Below, one piece after another: positions 15,667-23,547 of a stretch of DNA of 23,856 bases (positions are counted from its first letter, which is position 1; each line of letters begins with the position of its first letter). The stretch lies in NCBI GenBank assembly GCA_023435895.1, contig JAEZLH010000032.1, positions 1 to 23,856 on the forward strand, in the 5' to 3' direction. Both the position numbers and the translations under genes were made by a program. Source of the DNA: Bacillota bacterium (GTDB lineage Bacteria; Bacillota; Clostridia; Lachnospirales; Lachnospiraceae). The notes below the pieces were generated by a model that saw nothing but the letters and a program-made list of their open reading frames with translations, was not told the DNA's origin and did no database searches.

Positions 15667-16410
15667 TTAACGCCATTTGCAAAGCCAGCTTGATAAAAGA
15701 TCCACTAACTCAAATAGCAAAAATCCAACAACAGAAATCACTAAGATGCCGCTGTACATTCCAATATAATCAATTCTTGACCAGGCATCTACGATATAAT
15801 ATCCCATTCCATACCTTGTTCCGTATGCCTCAACAAAGAATAATACGGATACCGCAGTTCCCAAGGAGATACGAAGACTGGTCAGCAGTTCTGGTAAAAT
15901 TGCGGGCAATGTAATATGGCGAATAATTTGACCCTTTGAAGCTCCTGCACTTACTGTAACTAGGTACATAGAAGGATCAATATTCATGATACTGTCCCTA
16001 ACCGCTACGATGACTTGAAATACAATTATGAGAAAGATAATAATGACTTTAGAACCATCCCTCATCCCCAAAAGAAGCATTGATATGGGCAATAAAGCAG
16101 TTTTTGGAATTGGATAACTGAAGTATACCAAAGGATATAGAACTTTATTGGCATTTTTTGAATAAGCCATTAGAATCCCCACGGGGATGCCCACTAATAA
16201 AGAAACGAATAACCCTTCTGCAATTCTTTTTAAGCTGCATAGTATGTGAATTACAATTCCATCTTGAAAAACCTGACCAAAATTTTGATAAACAAATAGT
16301 GGATTGGGGATAACCGTTGTATGCACCATTAGATATCCAATGAACCATATTAAATTGATTAACAAAAACCCCTCTAAAAAAAGAAGGATGTGATTCAGAA
16401 ATCGTTTCAT
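15667..16410 (-). CDS. ABC importer permease (SsuC/TauC-like)
   Basis: A 247-residue permease with about six membrane segments, of the BPD_transp_1 type found in nitrate, sulfonate, taurine and thiamine-precursor importers. The cytoplasmic loop that docks on the ATPase is seen at VSAGASKGQIIRHITLPAIL (about residues 150-170). The ATG overlaps the ATPase stop by 4 bases (16407-16410). As the last gene of the ubiX-led operon it presumably forms the channel for the ligand of the binding protein. A strong terminator follows. Confidence 0.9.
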   Translation of the reverse strand: MKRFLNHILLFLEGFLLINLIWFIGYLMVHTTVIPNPLFVYQNFGQVFQDGIVIHILCSLKRIAEGLFVSLLVGIPVGILMAYSKNANKVLYPLVYFSYPIPKTALLPISMLLLGMRDGSKVIIIFLIIVFQVIVAVRDSIMNIDPSMYLVTVSAGASKGQIIRHITLPAILPELLTSLRISLGTAVSVLFFVEAYGTRYGMGYYIVDAWSRIDYIGMYSGILVISVVGFLLFELVDLLSSWLCKWR

Positions 16411-17180
16411 AACAGAGTCCTCCCTGTTACTGATCCAAGTAAAGCTCTCAGTTCTTTCTTTCTCTGAAGATAGCCAGCTTCATCCGATTGAATTATTCCA
16501 AAATACGGATTGTTTATTCGTTCCAAGATACGCCCCTTCTCTTTATCCAGTACAAGGACATTCTTTCCCAGATAGAGTGCTTCTTCTATACTGTGGGTCA
16601 CTATTATGGTTGTGGGCTTATTCTTCTTCCAACTTTTTAAAAAGAGCTCCCAGCCATCCAATCGTGTCATCTCATCCAGCGAAGAAAAAGGTTCATCCAT
16701 TAATAAAAGGTCTGGATACTGCAAAAAAGCTCTTGCCAGAGCAACTCGTTGTGCTTGACCACCACTTAACTCCCTGGGATATCGTTCTAACAGTGAATCC
16801 ACCTGCAAAGTTTTACAAAGTTCCATCAGTTCATTAAGTTTACTTTTATCAACCTTGATTTTATGTAATTCCAGGGGAAGTAAGCAATTTTGTTTTACCG
16901 TCTTCCAGGGAAGTAAACCCAAATTTTGAGGAATCACAGCAATACGTTGGGTCTTCGGATTATGTGGTACTTCCTTATCTTTACCAACAACTACAATCTT
17001 GCCACTGTCCTGCTTAAGCATACCTGCTAATAGCTGAATCAGTGTTGATTTACCACAGCCGGAGGGACCAAGCACAGCAAGCACTTCCCCCTGCTCCAGC
17101 TCCAGGGAGAAGTTTTGCAATACTTCTATTTTTTTGCCTTTATTATGATAGCTTACATCAATATCATTAATTTTTAGCAT
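16407..17180 (-). CDS. ABC importer ATPase (SsuB/TauB-like)
   Basis: A 257-residue ATPase. Walker A is GPSGCGKST (about 38-46), the Q-loop PQNLGLLPW matches the nitrate/sulfonate/taurine subgroup, the signature is LSGGQAQRVALARA and Walker B is LLLMDEPFSSLD. The H-loop is VTHS. An AGGTGA site precedes the ATG. It starts 17 bases after the binding-protein gene and overlaps the permease gene. Confidence 0.93.
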   Translation of the reverse strand: MLKINDIDVSYHNKGKKIEVLQNFSLELEQGEVLAVLGPSGCGKSTLIQLLAGMLKQDSGKIVVVGKDKEVPHNPKTQRIAVIPQNLGLLPWKTVKQNCLLPLELHKIKVDKSKLNELMELCKTLQVDSLLERYPRELSGGQAQRVALARAFLQYPDLLLMDEPFSSLDEMTRLDGWELFLKSWKKNKPTTIIVTHSIEEALYLGKNVLVLDKEKGRILERINNPYFGIIQSDEAGYLQRKKELRALLGSVTGRTLL

Positions 17181-17197
17181 TTCATCACCTAATATTT

Positions 17198-18148
17198 TTA
17201 TTTGACGGATATATCATAGGTCATTTGGTCATAGGTTAAGGTATCTTTACACAACCCTTTTTTCACTGCCCAGTTAATGGCTGCACCTACCTCTTCCTTG
17301 GAAGGCAGCTTACTTTCACGAAAAGGTTTGATGGTAATCTTACCGCTCATTTCCTTTGGATAGCCCACTGCTGTGATCACTGTGTCTTCATATTTTTTGA
17401 TATCCGTGTGGTTCATATAATCAACTGCTTCATTATAGGCCTTATAGAGGTTTTTGATTGCTTCCTTTTTACTATCCAAAGCGGACTTGGAGAATGCGGA
17501 CACCGCAGGATAGAGGCCATATTCATTGGCGGTGCCAAGTTTTACCGCACCGTCGTTTAGTGCAAGGGTTGCAAAGGGTTCCGGCATAAGACCAAGATCA
17601 ATTTTATCATTTCTTAATAACTCCAAACGATCGGGAATACGAGGTACTACTTCTTTCTTCACATCACTATCACTCATATTGTTTTTTTCCAGAATCGTAT
17701 CAAGGGTATATTCAATAAGAGTCTTTTCTGAGATTGCAATACTCTTTCCTTTCAACTGGCTAAACTCTGTAATACCGCTGTTCTTGCCTGCCATCAGAAT
17801 GTAATCACCATCGGTAATACCGGTGATTTTTACATCAAAGCCCGCGTTCTGATACATGCATACTCCAATATAATCTGTAATTACACCATCCAGTTCCCCT
17901 GCCTGAAAGGCAGCATCTCTGTCCTTGGCGGAAGTGAAGGTTTGCAATTCCAGCTTAAACTTATACTTATCCGCAAGTTTATTTTCATTAATGAGTACAA
18001 AAGGGATTACATCGGATGAGGACATCATTCCCATGCGTAGAACTGTCTTTTCTTTGTCAGTAGAGTCCTCCTTTCCCTTCGTTGAACACGCCACAAGCGT
18101 GAACATGAGTGTTAACAGCATTATCATAATTACAATTTTATTCTTCAT
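17198..18148 (-). CDS. Lipoprotein substrate-binding protein (NMT1-like)
   Basis: A 316-residue extracellular binding protein. The N-terminus is a lipoprotein signal with lipobox LVAC (lipidated Cys at residue 21), so it is anchored outside the membrane. The mature part follows the NMT1/SsuA/ThiY pattern of two lobes: LRMGMMSSSDVIPFVLINENKL at the start, AAFQAGELDGVITD, LKGKSIAIS, LLRNDKIDLGLMPEP. This group binds small organic anions and pyrimidine-like compounds; the ligand here is unknown. The start lies within the end of ubiX (11-base overlap, GGAAGG site 5 bases upstream), so translation is coupled to a quinone or prFMN gene. This suggests the ligand is an aromatic substrate of that pathway. 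Confidence 0.9.
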   Translation of the reverse strand: MKNKIVIMIMLLTLMFTLVACSTKGKEDSTDKEKTVLRMGMMSSSDVIPFVLINENKLADKYKFKLELQTFTSAKDRDAAFQAGELDGVITDYIGVCMYQNAGFDVKITGITDGDYILMAGKNSGITEFSQLKGKSIAISEKTLIEYTLDTILEKNNMSDSDVKKEVVPRIPDRLELLRNDKIDLGLMPEPFATLALNDGAVKLGTANEYGLYPAVSAFSKSALDSKKEAIKNLYKAYNEAVDYMNHTDIKKYEDTVITAVGYPKEMSGKITIKPFRESKLPSKEEVGAAINWAVKKGLCKDTLTYDQMTYDISVK

Positions 18149-18725
18149 ATTGACCTTCCCATCTACGGTAGTTATTATTGTCTATTTCTAAGCAGTCTAG
18201 GGTTTTACCCACGACAAAATCAATCAAATCATCCATTGTTTGAGGATGACCATAAAAGCCAGGCATTGCAGGGAGAATCATTGCTCCCAGCTGTGAAAGC
18301 TCTGTCATATTTTTTAAATGTAATGTGGAAAGAGGAGTTTCTCTTGGTACAATCACTAATTTTCTTCTTTCTTTCAGCATCACATCCGCGGCACGCGTTA
18401 ACAGCGTCTCTGTAATCCCATGGGATATCATTGCAAGAGTGGACATGGAACAGGGTACAATCGCCATACCGTCAAAACGGGCTGAACCGCTGGCCACCAC
18501 CGAGAACAGATTATGATTATCTTCCAATATAATATTGGCAGCGTTCGTGTTCCAATGTTTAACCTGCTCAGTTAGAACCGTTCCGGTTTCATATTGAAAT
18601 ACCTTCTCACCAAGCTCTGAGGCAATCAGATGAAGATCCAACTCGTGTTGCGATAAATGCTCACATAGGCGGGAAAAGTATACGCTCCCGCTAGCGCCGG
18701 TCAAACCTAGTATAATTTTCTTCAT
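18138..18725 (-). CDS. ubiX: UbiX-type flavin prenyltransferase
   Basis: A 195-residue enzyme that adds a dimethylallyl group to FMN to make prenylated FMN, the cofactor of UbiD decarboxylases. Motifs are the FMN-binding GLTGASGS (7-14), IVPCSMSTLAMISHG (about 89-103) and LKERRKLVIVPRETPL (about 117-132), all typical of UbiX/Pad1. The family forms a dodecamer in the cytoplasm. The ribosome site GGAAGGAG lies about 13 bases before the ATG, longer than usual. The gene overlaps the binding-protein gene of an ABC importer, a rare partner. Its natural partner UbiD is encoded 1.2 kb upstream on the same strand. In the futalosine menaquinone route the same family member is called MqnM. Confidence 0.94.
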   Translation of the reverse strand: MKKIILGLTGASGSVYFSRLCEHLSQHELDLHLIASELGEKVFQYETGTVLTEQVKHWNTNAANIILEDNHNLFSVVASGSARFDGMAIVPCSMSTLAMISHGITETLLTRAADVMLKERRKLVIVPRETPLSTLHLKNMTELSQLGAMILPAMPGFYGHPQTMDDLIDFVVGKTLDCLEIDNNNYRRWEGQYEE

Positions 18726-18858
18726 AGAGATCAGATATCTCCTTCCTATGAGTTAATTCGAGTAATACATTTATAATTAATAACATAATCATATCGATGT
18801 ACGGGTGGATAAAACCTTTTAACAGTACTCCTAAAAGCATGCTTCTTTAGCCTTTTAT

Positions 18859-18910
18859 AAATTGACACTGCAAAGCAAATTGATACTGTCAAAGCAAATT
18901 GAAACTGCTA
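18859..18910. repeat. Short tandem repeat upstream of ubiX
   Basis: Three near-identical units occur: AAATTGACACTGCAAAGC (18859-18876), AAATTGATACTGTCAAAGC (18877-18895) and a partial AAATTGAAACTGCTA (18896-18910). They lie in the probable leader or promoter region of ubiX, between ubiA and ubiX. They could be regulator sites or simple slippage. Confidence 0.65.
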
Positions 18911-18962
18911 CAATCGGAACAGAGCCTTTGGCACTTGAAACTAGCGTATCTTATAAATATTT

Positions 18963-18992
18963 TATATACAATGATTCAATATACAAATGCAA
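18963..18992 (-). promoter_or_regulatory. Possible promoter of the ubiX-importer operon
   Basis: On the minus strand TTGCAT (18987-18992) and TATATA (18963-18968) are spaced by 18 bases. The boxes are only moderate. No terminator is seen after ubiA, so read-through from ubiD-ubiA is equally possible. Confidence 0.3.
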
Positions 18993-19015
18993 TTTACTAA
19001 TATCCGATTATTTCT

Positions 19016-19897
19016 TTATATAAATGCATCCAACAACCCAAAAAATAATAGTGTCAAGCTGACCAACTGGTTCACACTATAGGAGGCGATATTGACATTT
19101 ACAAGATTGGTAGGAGATACCATCTTATATTCTGCTATAAATAACGCACCGATAATACTTACTCCCACATAATAGATTACCCCAAACTGTGGTACTAAAA
19201 TTCCGATTAAAACCAAACAAAATAATGTAGCAATATGGAATAAGCAGGCTATAATGAGAGCCCCTTTGACCGTAAATTTTGCCGGGATGGAATGAAGTCC
19301 GTTGGCTCTGTCAAAATCATAATCCTGACAACCATAAATGATATCAAAGCCGGCAACCCAAAGTGTATTGGCTGCACCAAATACCAACGGAAGGAATGCA
19401 AATTCTCCTGTTACCGCCAGCCATGCTCCAACCGGCGCACAAGCACAGGTTACACCCAGAACAAGATGGCACAAAAAAGTAAAACGTTTGCAATAAGAAT
19501 AAATAATTAAAAGGAACAACGCTACCGGTGATAGCGCAAAGCACAACCAGTTAAGCTGATAAGCTCCAAAGAGCATAATTATAAAGCAAACACCGGTAAA
19601 AAGAATCACCTCACCGGGCTTCATCTCACCCTTTGGAAGCTGACGGCCTGCGGTTCTGGGATTCTTTGCATCAATCTTTGCATCAATAACACGATTAATG
19701 GCGTTTGCACCGGTTCGTGCCCCCATAAAGCATACGATAATCCAAAAGATAGTGGAAACCTGTGGAAGTCCTTTCGCCGCAAGTACCATCGAAATCAGAG
19801 CAAAGCTGAAGGAAAATATGGTATGGGAGAACATTACAAGCTTCCCATAATCATTGATCTTCTTTCCTATTTTCTTCAGTAACTTAATCAATTCCAT
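19016..19897 (-). CDS. UbiA-type aromatic prenyltransferase (MqnP-like)
   Basis: A membrane prenyltransferase of about 293 residues with roughly eight to nine membrane segments. The first acidic motif is NRVIDAKID (N68, D72, D76) and the second is DIIYGCQDYDFD (D185, D192, D196); both bind the Mg-diphosphate of a prenyl donor. The stretches KNPRTAGRQLPKG and ANGLHSIP place it with the UbiA_other/MqnP group of 4-hydroxybenzoate or dihydroxynaphthoate polyprenyltransferases (TIGR01475-like). I chose ATG 19895-19897, with GGTGGAG about 6 bases upstream; a longer reading starts at 19915. It overlaps the end of ubiD. The acceptor cannot be told from the sequence. Confidence 0.9.
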   Translation of the reverse strand: MELIKLLKKIGKKINDYGKLVMFSHTIFSFSFALISMVLAAKGLPQVSTIFWIIVCFMGARTGANAINRVIDAKIDAKNPRTAGRQLPKGEMKPGEVILFTGVCFIIMLFGAYQLNWLCFALSPVALFLLIIYSYCKRFTFLCHLVLGVTCACAPVGAWLAVTGEFAFLPLVFGAANTLWVAGFDIIYGCQDYDFDRANGLHSIPAKFTVKGALIIACLFHIATLFCLVLIGILVPQFGVIYYVGVSIIGALFIAEYKMVSPTNLVNVNIASYSVNQLVSLTLLFFGLLDAFI

Positions 19898-21584
19898 ATT
19901 CGCTCCACCTTTCACTGACCACTTCCTTCATCTCATCACTCATAACAATATCATCGGGCCAATCCCTGGTTAGTCCTTCCCCCGGGAATTTTCTAGTGGC
20001 GTCAATACCAATCTTCTGTCCATGGATGACGATATCTCTGGAAGCATCTATATTATTGAATACCTTCCACATAACCGTTGATAAGTCTTTCGGGTCTATG
20101 AAAGAGTCCACCACAATTACGAATTTTTCGTTATGCACAGGAAGATATTCTTCCAAGGTCTTTTTTCCTTGATAATCCTGAGTTTTCTCAATCGGTATTA
20201 CAACAAAAGAATCTTTTACTCCCTCTTCAGAAGCAATTTGGGACGGCGTACCATCCACTCCAAGACGATATCCATATAATGCCTTCCCGGAGGAATGATC
20301 CAGTGCATCCAAAGGACCTGTGCTAAAGATCAAGCTCTCACTTCCACGCACATTCTTCATAACGTTATCGCTTACTTGACTTAAATTCTGCACATCCACA
20401 GAATCATCTACCACAATAATCATCTTGGTATACATCATCTGTCCCATTCCCCAGATGGCATTCATCACCTTTCTTGCTGCTCCGGGATAACGGTTACGAA
20501 TTGATATAATCGCGCAATTATGAAATACTCCCTCTAATGGAAGGTTCAAATCCACCATTTCAGGAATCTGCATACGAAGGAAGGGCAGAAAGATTCGTTC
20601 TGTGGCCTTAGCCATATAACAGTCCTCCATGGGAGGCTTCCCTACAACAGTTGCAGGATATACAGGGCTTTTTTTGTGAGTGATACAGGTCACATGAAAG
20701 CGAGGATAATAATCTGCAAGAGAATAATATCCTGTATGGTCACCAAAGGGGCCTTCCCATACAAGCTCTTCTGTGGGATCCACATAACCCTCTAATACAA
20801 ATTCTGCATCGGCCGGAACATAGATGTCATTGGTGATACATTTTACCATCTTTACACGGGCTTTTCTAAGCCATCCGGCAAACATCATCTCATCCAGCAT
20901 CTTCGGTAGCGGACTGGTTGCCGCATAAGTAATAGCCGGATCACAGCCCAGTGCTACCGATACAGGCATCATGAGACCTTTTTTTGCATAGGACTGAAAT
21001 ATTTCTGAGCCATCCTTATGCTTATGCCAATGCATACCGGTACTTGTTTTATCAAGAACCTGTAATCGATACATACCCACATTCTGACGTCGGCTTTTTG
21101 CTTCCTTCGTAAAGACAAGTGGAAGCGTAAAAAAACGGCCTGCGTCCTGCGGCCAGCATTTTAATACAGGCAGTGTATCCAAATCAGGATTTCTCTCGAT
21201 TACCTGTTGACATGCTCCCCTTCTTCTGCTCCTGCGAGGAAACACATGTAACAATCGAAGCATGCGTGGGATACTGCTTACTAATCCACGGATTGAAAGA
21301 TAGTTTTCAAAATTTAGATATTTCTCGATTTCATTACCAATCTCGTCCAAATCATCAACACCCAGCGCCTTACTCATCCGTTTTGTAGTACCCATTGCGT
21401 TCATTACCACCGGATAACGAAAACCCTTCGCTTGTTCAAATAATAGAGCAGAACCGTTCGCTTTACTAACTCGGTCTGCAATTTCTGTCATTTCCAGTTC
21501 TGTTGACACCGGAACCTTTATTTTAATTAATTCATTGCAAGCTTCCAACTCCTTTAGGAAATCTTGCAAATCACGATATGCCAT
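19884..21584 (-). CDS. ubiD: UbiD-type prFMN-dependent decarboxylase
   Basis: A 566-residue decarboxylase of the UbiD family that uses prenylated FMN to remove, reversibly, a carboxyl group from an aromatic or unsaturated acid. The catalytic set seen in the family is present: R173 in NVGMYRLQV, and E272 and E277 in TEELVWEGPFGDHTGYY; the HWHKHKDG stretch (185-192) lies at the cofactor and metal site. It is longer than E. coli UbiD (about 497). GAGGAGG lies about 6 bases before the ATG. Its end overlaps ubiA, and UbiX, maker of its cofactor, follows. It would act on the prenylated acid made by the UbiA protein, as MqnL is proposed to do in menaquinone synthesis. A role in carboxylic-acid breakdown is an alternative. 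Confidence 0.94.
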   Translation of the reverse strand: MAYRDLQDFLKELEACNELIKIKVPVSTELEMTEIADRVSKANGSALLFEQAKGFRYPVVMNAMGTTKRMSKALGVDDLDEIGNEIEKYLNFENYLSIRGLVSSIPRMLRLLHVFPRRSRRRGACQQVIERNPDLDTLPVLKCWPQDAGRFFTLPLVFTKEAKSRRQNVGMYRLQVLDKTSTGMHWHKHKDGSEIFQSYAKKGLMMPVSVALGCDPAITYAATSPLPKMLDEMMFAGWLRKARVKMVKCITNDIYVPADAEFVLEGYVDPTEELVWEGPFGDHTGYYSLADYYPRFHVTCITHKKSPVYPATVVGKPPMEDCYMAKATERIFLPFLRMQIPEMVDLNLPLEGVFHNCAIISIRNRYPGAARKVMNAIWGMGQMMYTKMIIVVDDSVDVQNLSQVSDNVMKNVRGSESLIFSTGPLDALDHSSGKALYGYRLGVDGTPSQIASEEGVKDSFVVIPIEKTQDYQGKKTLEEYLPVHNEKFVIVVDSFIDPKDLSTVMWKVFNNIDASRDIVIHGQKIGIDATRKFPGEGLTRDWPDDIVMSDEMKEVVSERWSEYGID

Positions 21585-21657
21585 GAGATGCCTCCTCTCG
21601 GGTTATAAAACATATTAGTTCATGTAACAGTAACTCACAATTTCACAATTATTGACC

Positions 21658-21677
21658 TTTTTCATTATAATGAAAAA
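21658..21677. promoter_or_regulatory. Perfect 20-bp palindrome upstream of ubiD
   Basis: TTTTTCATTATAATGAAAAA is a perfect inverted repeat. It lies about 75 bases before the ubiD ATG, just downstream of the likely transcription start, and itself contains TATAAT. It is a good operator candidate for an unknown regulator, as no regulator gene is adjacent. Confidence 0.6.
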
Positions 21678-21697
21678 TCGCGCTATCACATTAAGTC

Positions 21698-21727
21698 ATT
21701 ATATAACGCATATAAAAACTTTGTAAA
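21698..21727 (-). promoter_or_regulatory. Promoter of ubiD-ubiA
   Basis: On the minus strand TTTACA (21722-21727) and TATAAT (21698-21703) are spaced by 18 bases. The predicted start, near 21691, lies upstream of the 20-bp palindrome. Confidence 0.5.
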
Positions 21728-21759
21728 CTCTTTTTTCATATCCTTTTATAACATCGTTT

Positions 21760-21816
21760 AAAAGAGGTTGTTGTAATCACTATTCATAAGAATAATAATA
21801 TCCAACAACCTCTTTT
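21760..21816 (-). terminator. Terminator after the UPF0303 gene
   Basis: AAAAGAGGTTGTTG (21760-21773) pairs perfectly with CAACAACCTCTTTT (21803-21816). The minus-strand stem ends in a short T-run. It separates the UPF0303 operon from ubiD. Confidence 0.75.
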
Positions 21817-21860
21817 TCACTAAAAACGCCTAACACAACTGTAATATAATTCAAACTATT

Positions 21861-22331
21861 TTATAGTCCCAAATACTCTCTAATGACTTCAACAACCAAC
21901 GCATGGTCATCTTGCTGTGCTAGACCGGATACCGTTATTGTCCCTATAACCCCTACATGCTTAATGATAATGGGAAATGCCCCTCCATGTGCTGCATATT
22001 CAAGAGAACTTACTAAAAGTGCTTCTTCCATAGTACTTCCGGACTCCCTTAATTCTGTTCCCATTCGGAAAGAGCTTTTGTTAAATCGATTGACTACTCT
22101 GTTCTTGCGAATAATCCATTGATCATTATCTGGACCGGTACCATCAAAAGCAAAGTGAAAGAGTTGATGTCCGTTACGAGTTATGTCCGTAGTGATTGCA
22201 AGCTTTCTCTCCCTTGCTTTATTAACAATCCTCATTCCGATATCAAAAGCGTTCTCACTTGTAAATTCATTAAACTGCAGTTCCTGTTCCTGTTGTTCCA
22301 GTTCTATCAATAAATTTTTTAAATCGCTCAT
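21861..22331 (-). CDS. UPF0303 family protein (HbpS/GlcG-like fold)
   Basis: A protein of about 156 residues of the UPF0303 family, which shares the heme-binding HbpS/GlcG-like fold (PF03928). Recognisable stretches are NAFDIGMRIVNKARER, FHFAFDGTGPDNDQWI, and AAHGGAFPIIIKHVGVIGTITVSGLAQQDDHALVVE, the last being the family's best-conserved part. The biochemical role is not established. I chose ATG 22329-22331, with GGGAG 5-6 bases upstream; a longer reading from 22373 overlaps the previous gene and has no such site. It starts 23 bases after the oxidoreductase gene, so the two probably form one operon. Confidence 0.88.
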   Translation of the reverse strand: MSDLKNLLIELEQQEQELQFNEFTSENAFDIGMRIVNKARERKLAITTDITRNGHQLFHFAFDGTGPDNDQWIIRKNRVVNRFNKSSFRMGTELRESGSTMEEALLVSSLEYAAHGGAFPIIIKHVGVIGTITVSGLAQQDDHALVVEVIREYLGL

Positions 22332-22354
22332 CTTTTCTCCCATCTTGTTATAGG

Positions 22355-23419
22355 TTATTCGTATTTTACCCAACGCTTTTCCCTGTTGCTTTGTTCTGCA
22401 AGTTCAATGATTTTGATTGTATTGCATGCTTGCTGGGGTGTTACAATAAGTTCTTCTTCATTTGTAATAACTTGATAAAGATTTCGGTAAAGCTCGCGGT
22501 AGTCTCCTGCTTCACTTTCTACCGTACCGCTTACATGAACTCCACCAATCTCAGTATTAATCTTACCATAAATAGCTTCTGGCTCCCGTCCCCATTCCTT
22601 GCCTTCATTAGGACGCTTTCCAAGAATTAATTCGTCTTCCTGAACATCCATTCCGTATTTTACAAAGGAACCTTTTCTACCATGAAGTGCAAAATGGGGT
22701 GCCGGTTCTCTTACAATCATCCCTGATTTTAATGTAACCTTCAATGTATCATATTTTAAGAGGATTTCAAAAGCATCAACCACTTCGGAATTCTTCCTCT
22801 GAGTATCGATATATGCAAATATTTCATTAGGAAGCCCGAATAAGTATTGAACCTGATCAATCAAATGAGATCCCAAATCATAAAGCATTCCGGATGCTGC
22901 GGAGGACTTTTTATCCCTCCAGTTTTCACCGACTTCAGGTCTATAACGATCATAATGTGCTTCATACTCTACAATTTCACCTAACATCTCACTCTTTATC
23001 ACCTTTTGAACGGTTTTAAAGTCACTGTCCCACCGGCGATTATGATTTACTGTCAGCACCTTATTTGTTTTCTTGGATATCTCGATTAGTTCCTCGGCCT
23101 CACTGCTTGTACAAGTAAACGGTTTTTCTACCAATACATGCTTTCCATTCTCCATTGCTTTTTTTGCATAGCTAAAATGGACATTATTGGGAGTAGCAAC
23201 AACGATGAGCTGAATATCTTTACTTTCAAAAATCTCATTAACATCCGACACAACCTTGGCTCCCGGATAACATCTATGAATGGTTTTAACGTTTTCCTCC
23301 CTGGTTTCATATACCGTATGAAGCTGGAATCCAGGAACAGCGGTCAATATTGGGGCATGAAAGATACGACCACCCAATCCGAAACCAATGAGTCCTACAT
23401 TTATAATACTTTGATTCAT
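22355..23419 (-). CDS. Gfo/Idh/MocA-family oxidoreductase
   Basis: A 354-residue NAD(P)-dependent dehydrogenase, the usual family length. The nucleotide-binding fold starts at VGLIGFGLGGRIFHAPIL (8-25), VVATPNNVHF follows, and the catalytic lysine lies in the EKP motif (VEKPFTC, about residues 97-103). The C-terminal half has the YDLGSHLIDQ stretch with the family's active-site histidine. These enzymes oxidise or reduce sugars and cyclitols; the exact substrate is not readable. An AGGAG site lies 8-9 bases before the ATG. A promoter with a 20-bp palindrome precedes it. Confidence 0.92.
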   Translation of the reverse strand: MNQSIINVGLIGFGLGGRIFHAPILTAVPGFQLHTVYETREENVKTIHRCYPGAKVVSDVNEIFESKDIQLIVVATPNNVHFSYAKKAMENGKHVLVEKPFTCTSSEAEELIEISKKTNKVLTVNHNRRWDSDFKTVQKVIKSEMLGEIVEYEAHYDRYRPEVGENWRDKKSSAASGMLYDLGSHLIDQVQYLFGLPNEIFAYIDTQRKNSEVVDAFEILLKYDTLKVTLKSGMIVREPAPHFALHGRKGSFVKYGMDVQEDELILGKRPNEGKEWGREPEAIYGKINTEIGGVHVSGTVESEAGDYRELYRNLYQVITNEEELIVTPQQACNTIKIIELAEQSNREKRWVKYE

Positions 23420-23472
23420 AATATTTACTCCTATTCTGCAATTATGGTATTGATGTGATGCTGATTATAAAA

Positions 23473-23502
23473 ATTATATATTCTCTTTCGTTCAAAAGTC
23501 AA
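23473..23502 (-). promoter_or_regulatory. Promoter of the oxidoreductase operon
   Basis: On the minus strand TTGACT (23497-23502) and TATAAT (23473-23478) are spaced by 18 bases, about 55 bases before the ATG. Confidence 0.55.
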
Positions 23503-23503
23503 T

Positions 23504-23523
23504 AAAGTTTCATATGAAACTTT
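23504..23523. promoter_or_regulatory. Perfect 20-bp palindrome at the oxidoreductase promoter
   Basis: AAAGTTTCATATGAAACTTT is a perfect inverted repeat directly upstream of the -35 box. The position suits either an activator or a repressor; the regulator is not in the window. Confidence 0.65.
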
Positions 23524-23547
23524 CGTATTATTATTTATGTTGTTACT

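Noticed and set aside
17198..18148. Binding protein read as the enzyme MqnA or MqnD of the futalosine route
   Set aside because: These enzymes share the fold, but this protein has a lipoprotein signal with LVAC and sits with its own ATPase and permease, so it is a true transporter component.
18859..18910. CRISPR-like repeats
   Set aside because: The units are directly adjacent without spacers and only three in number.
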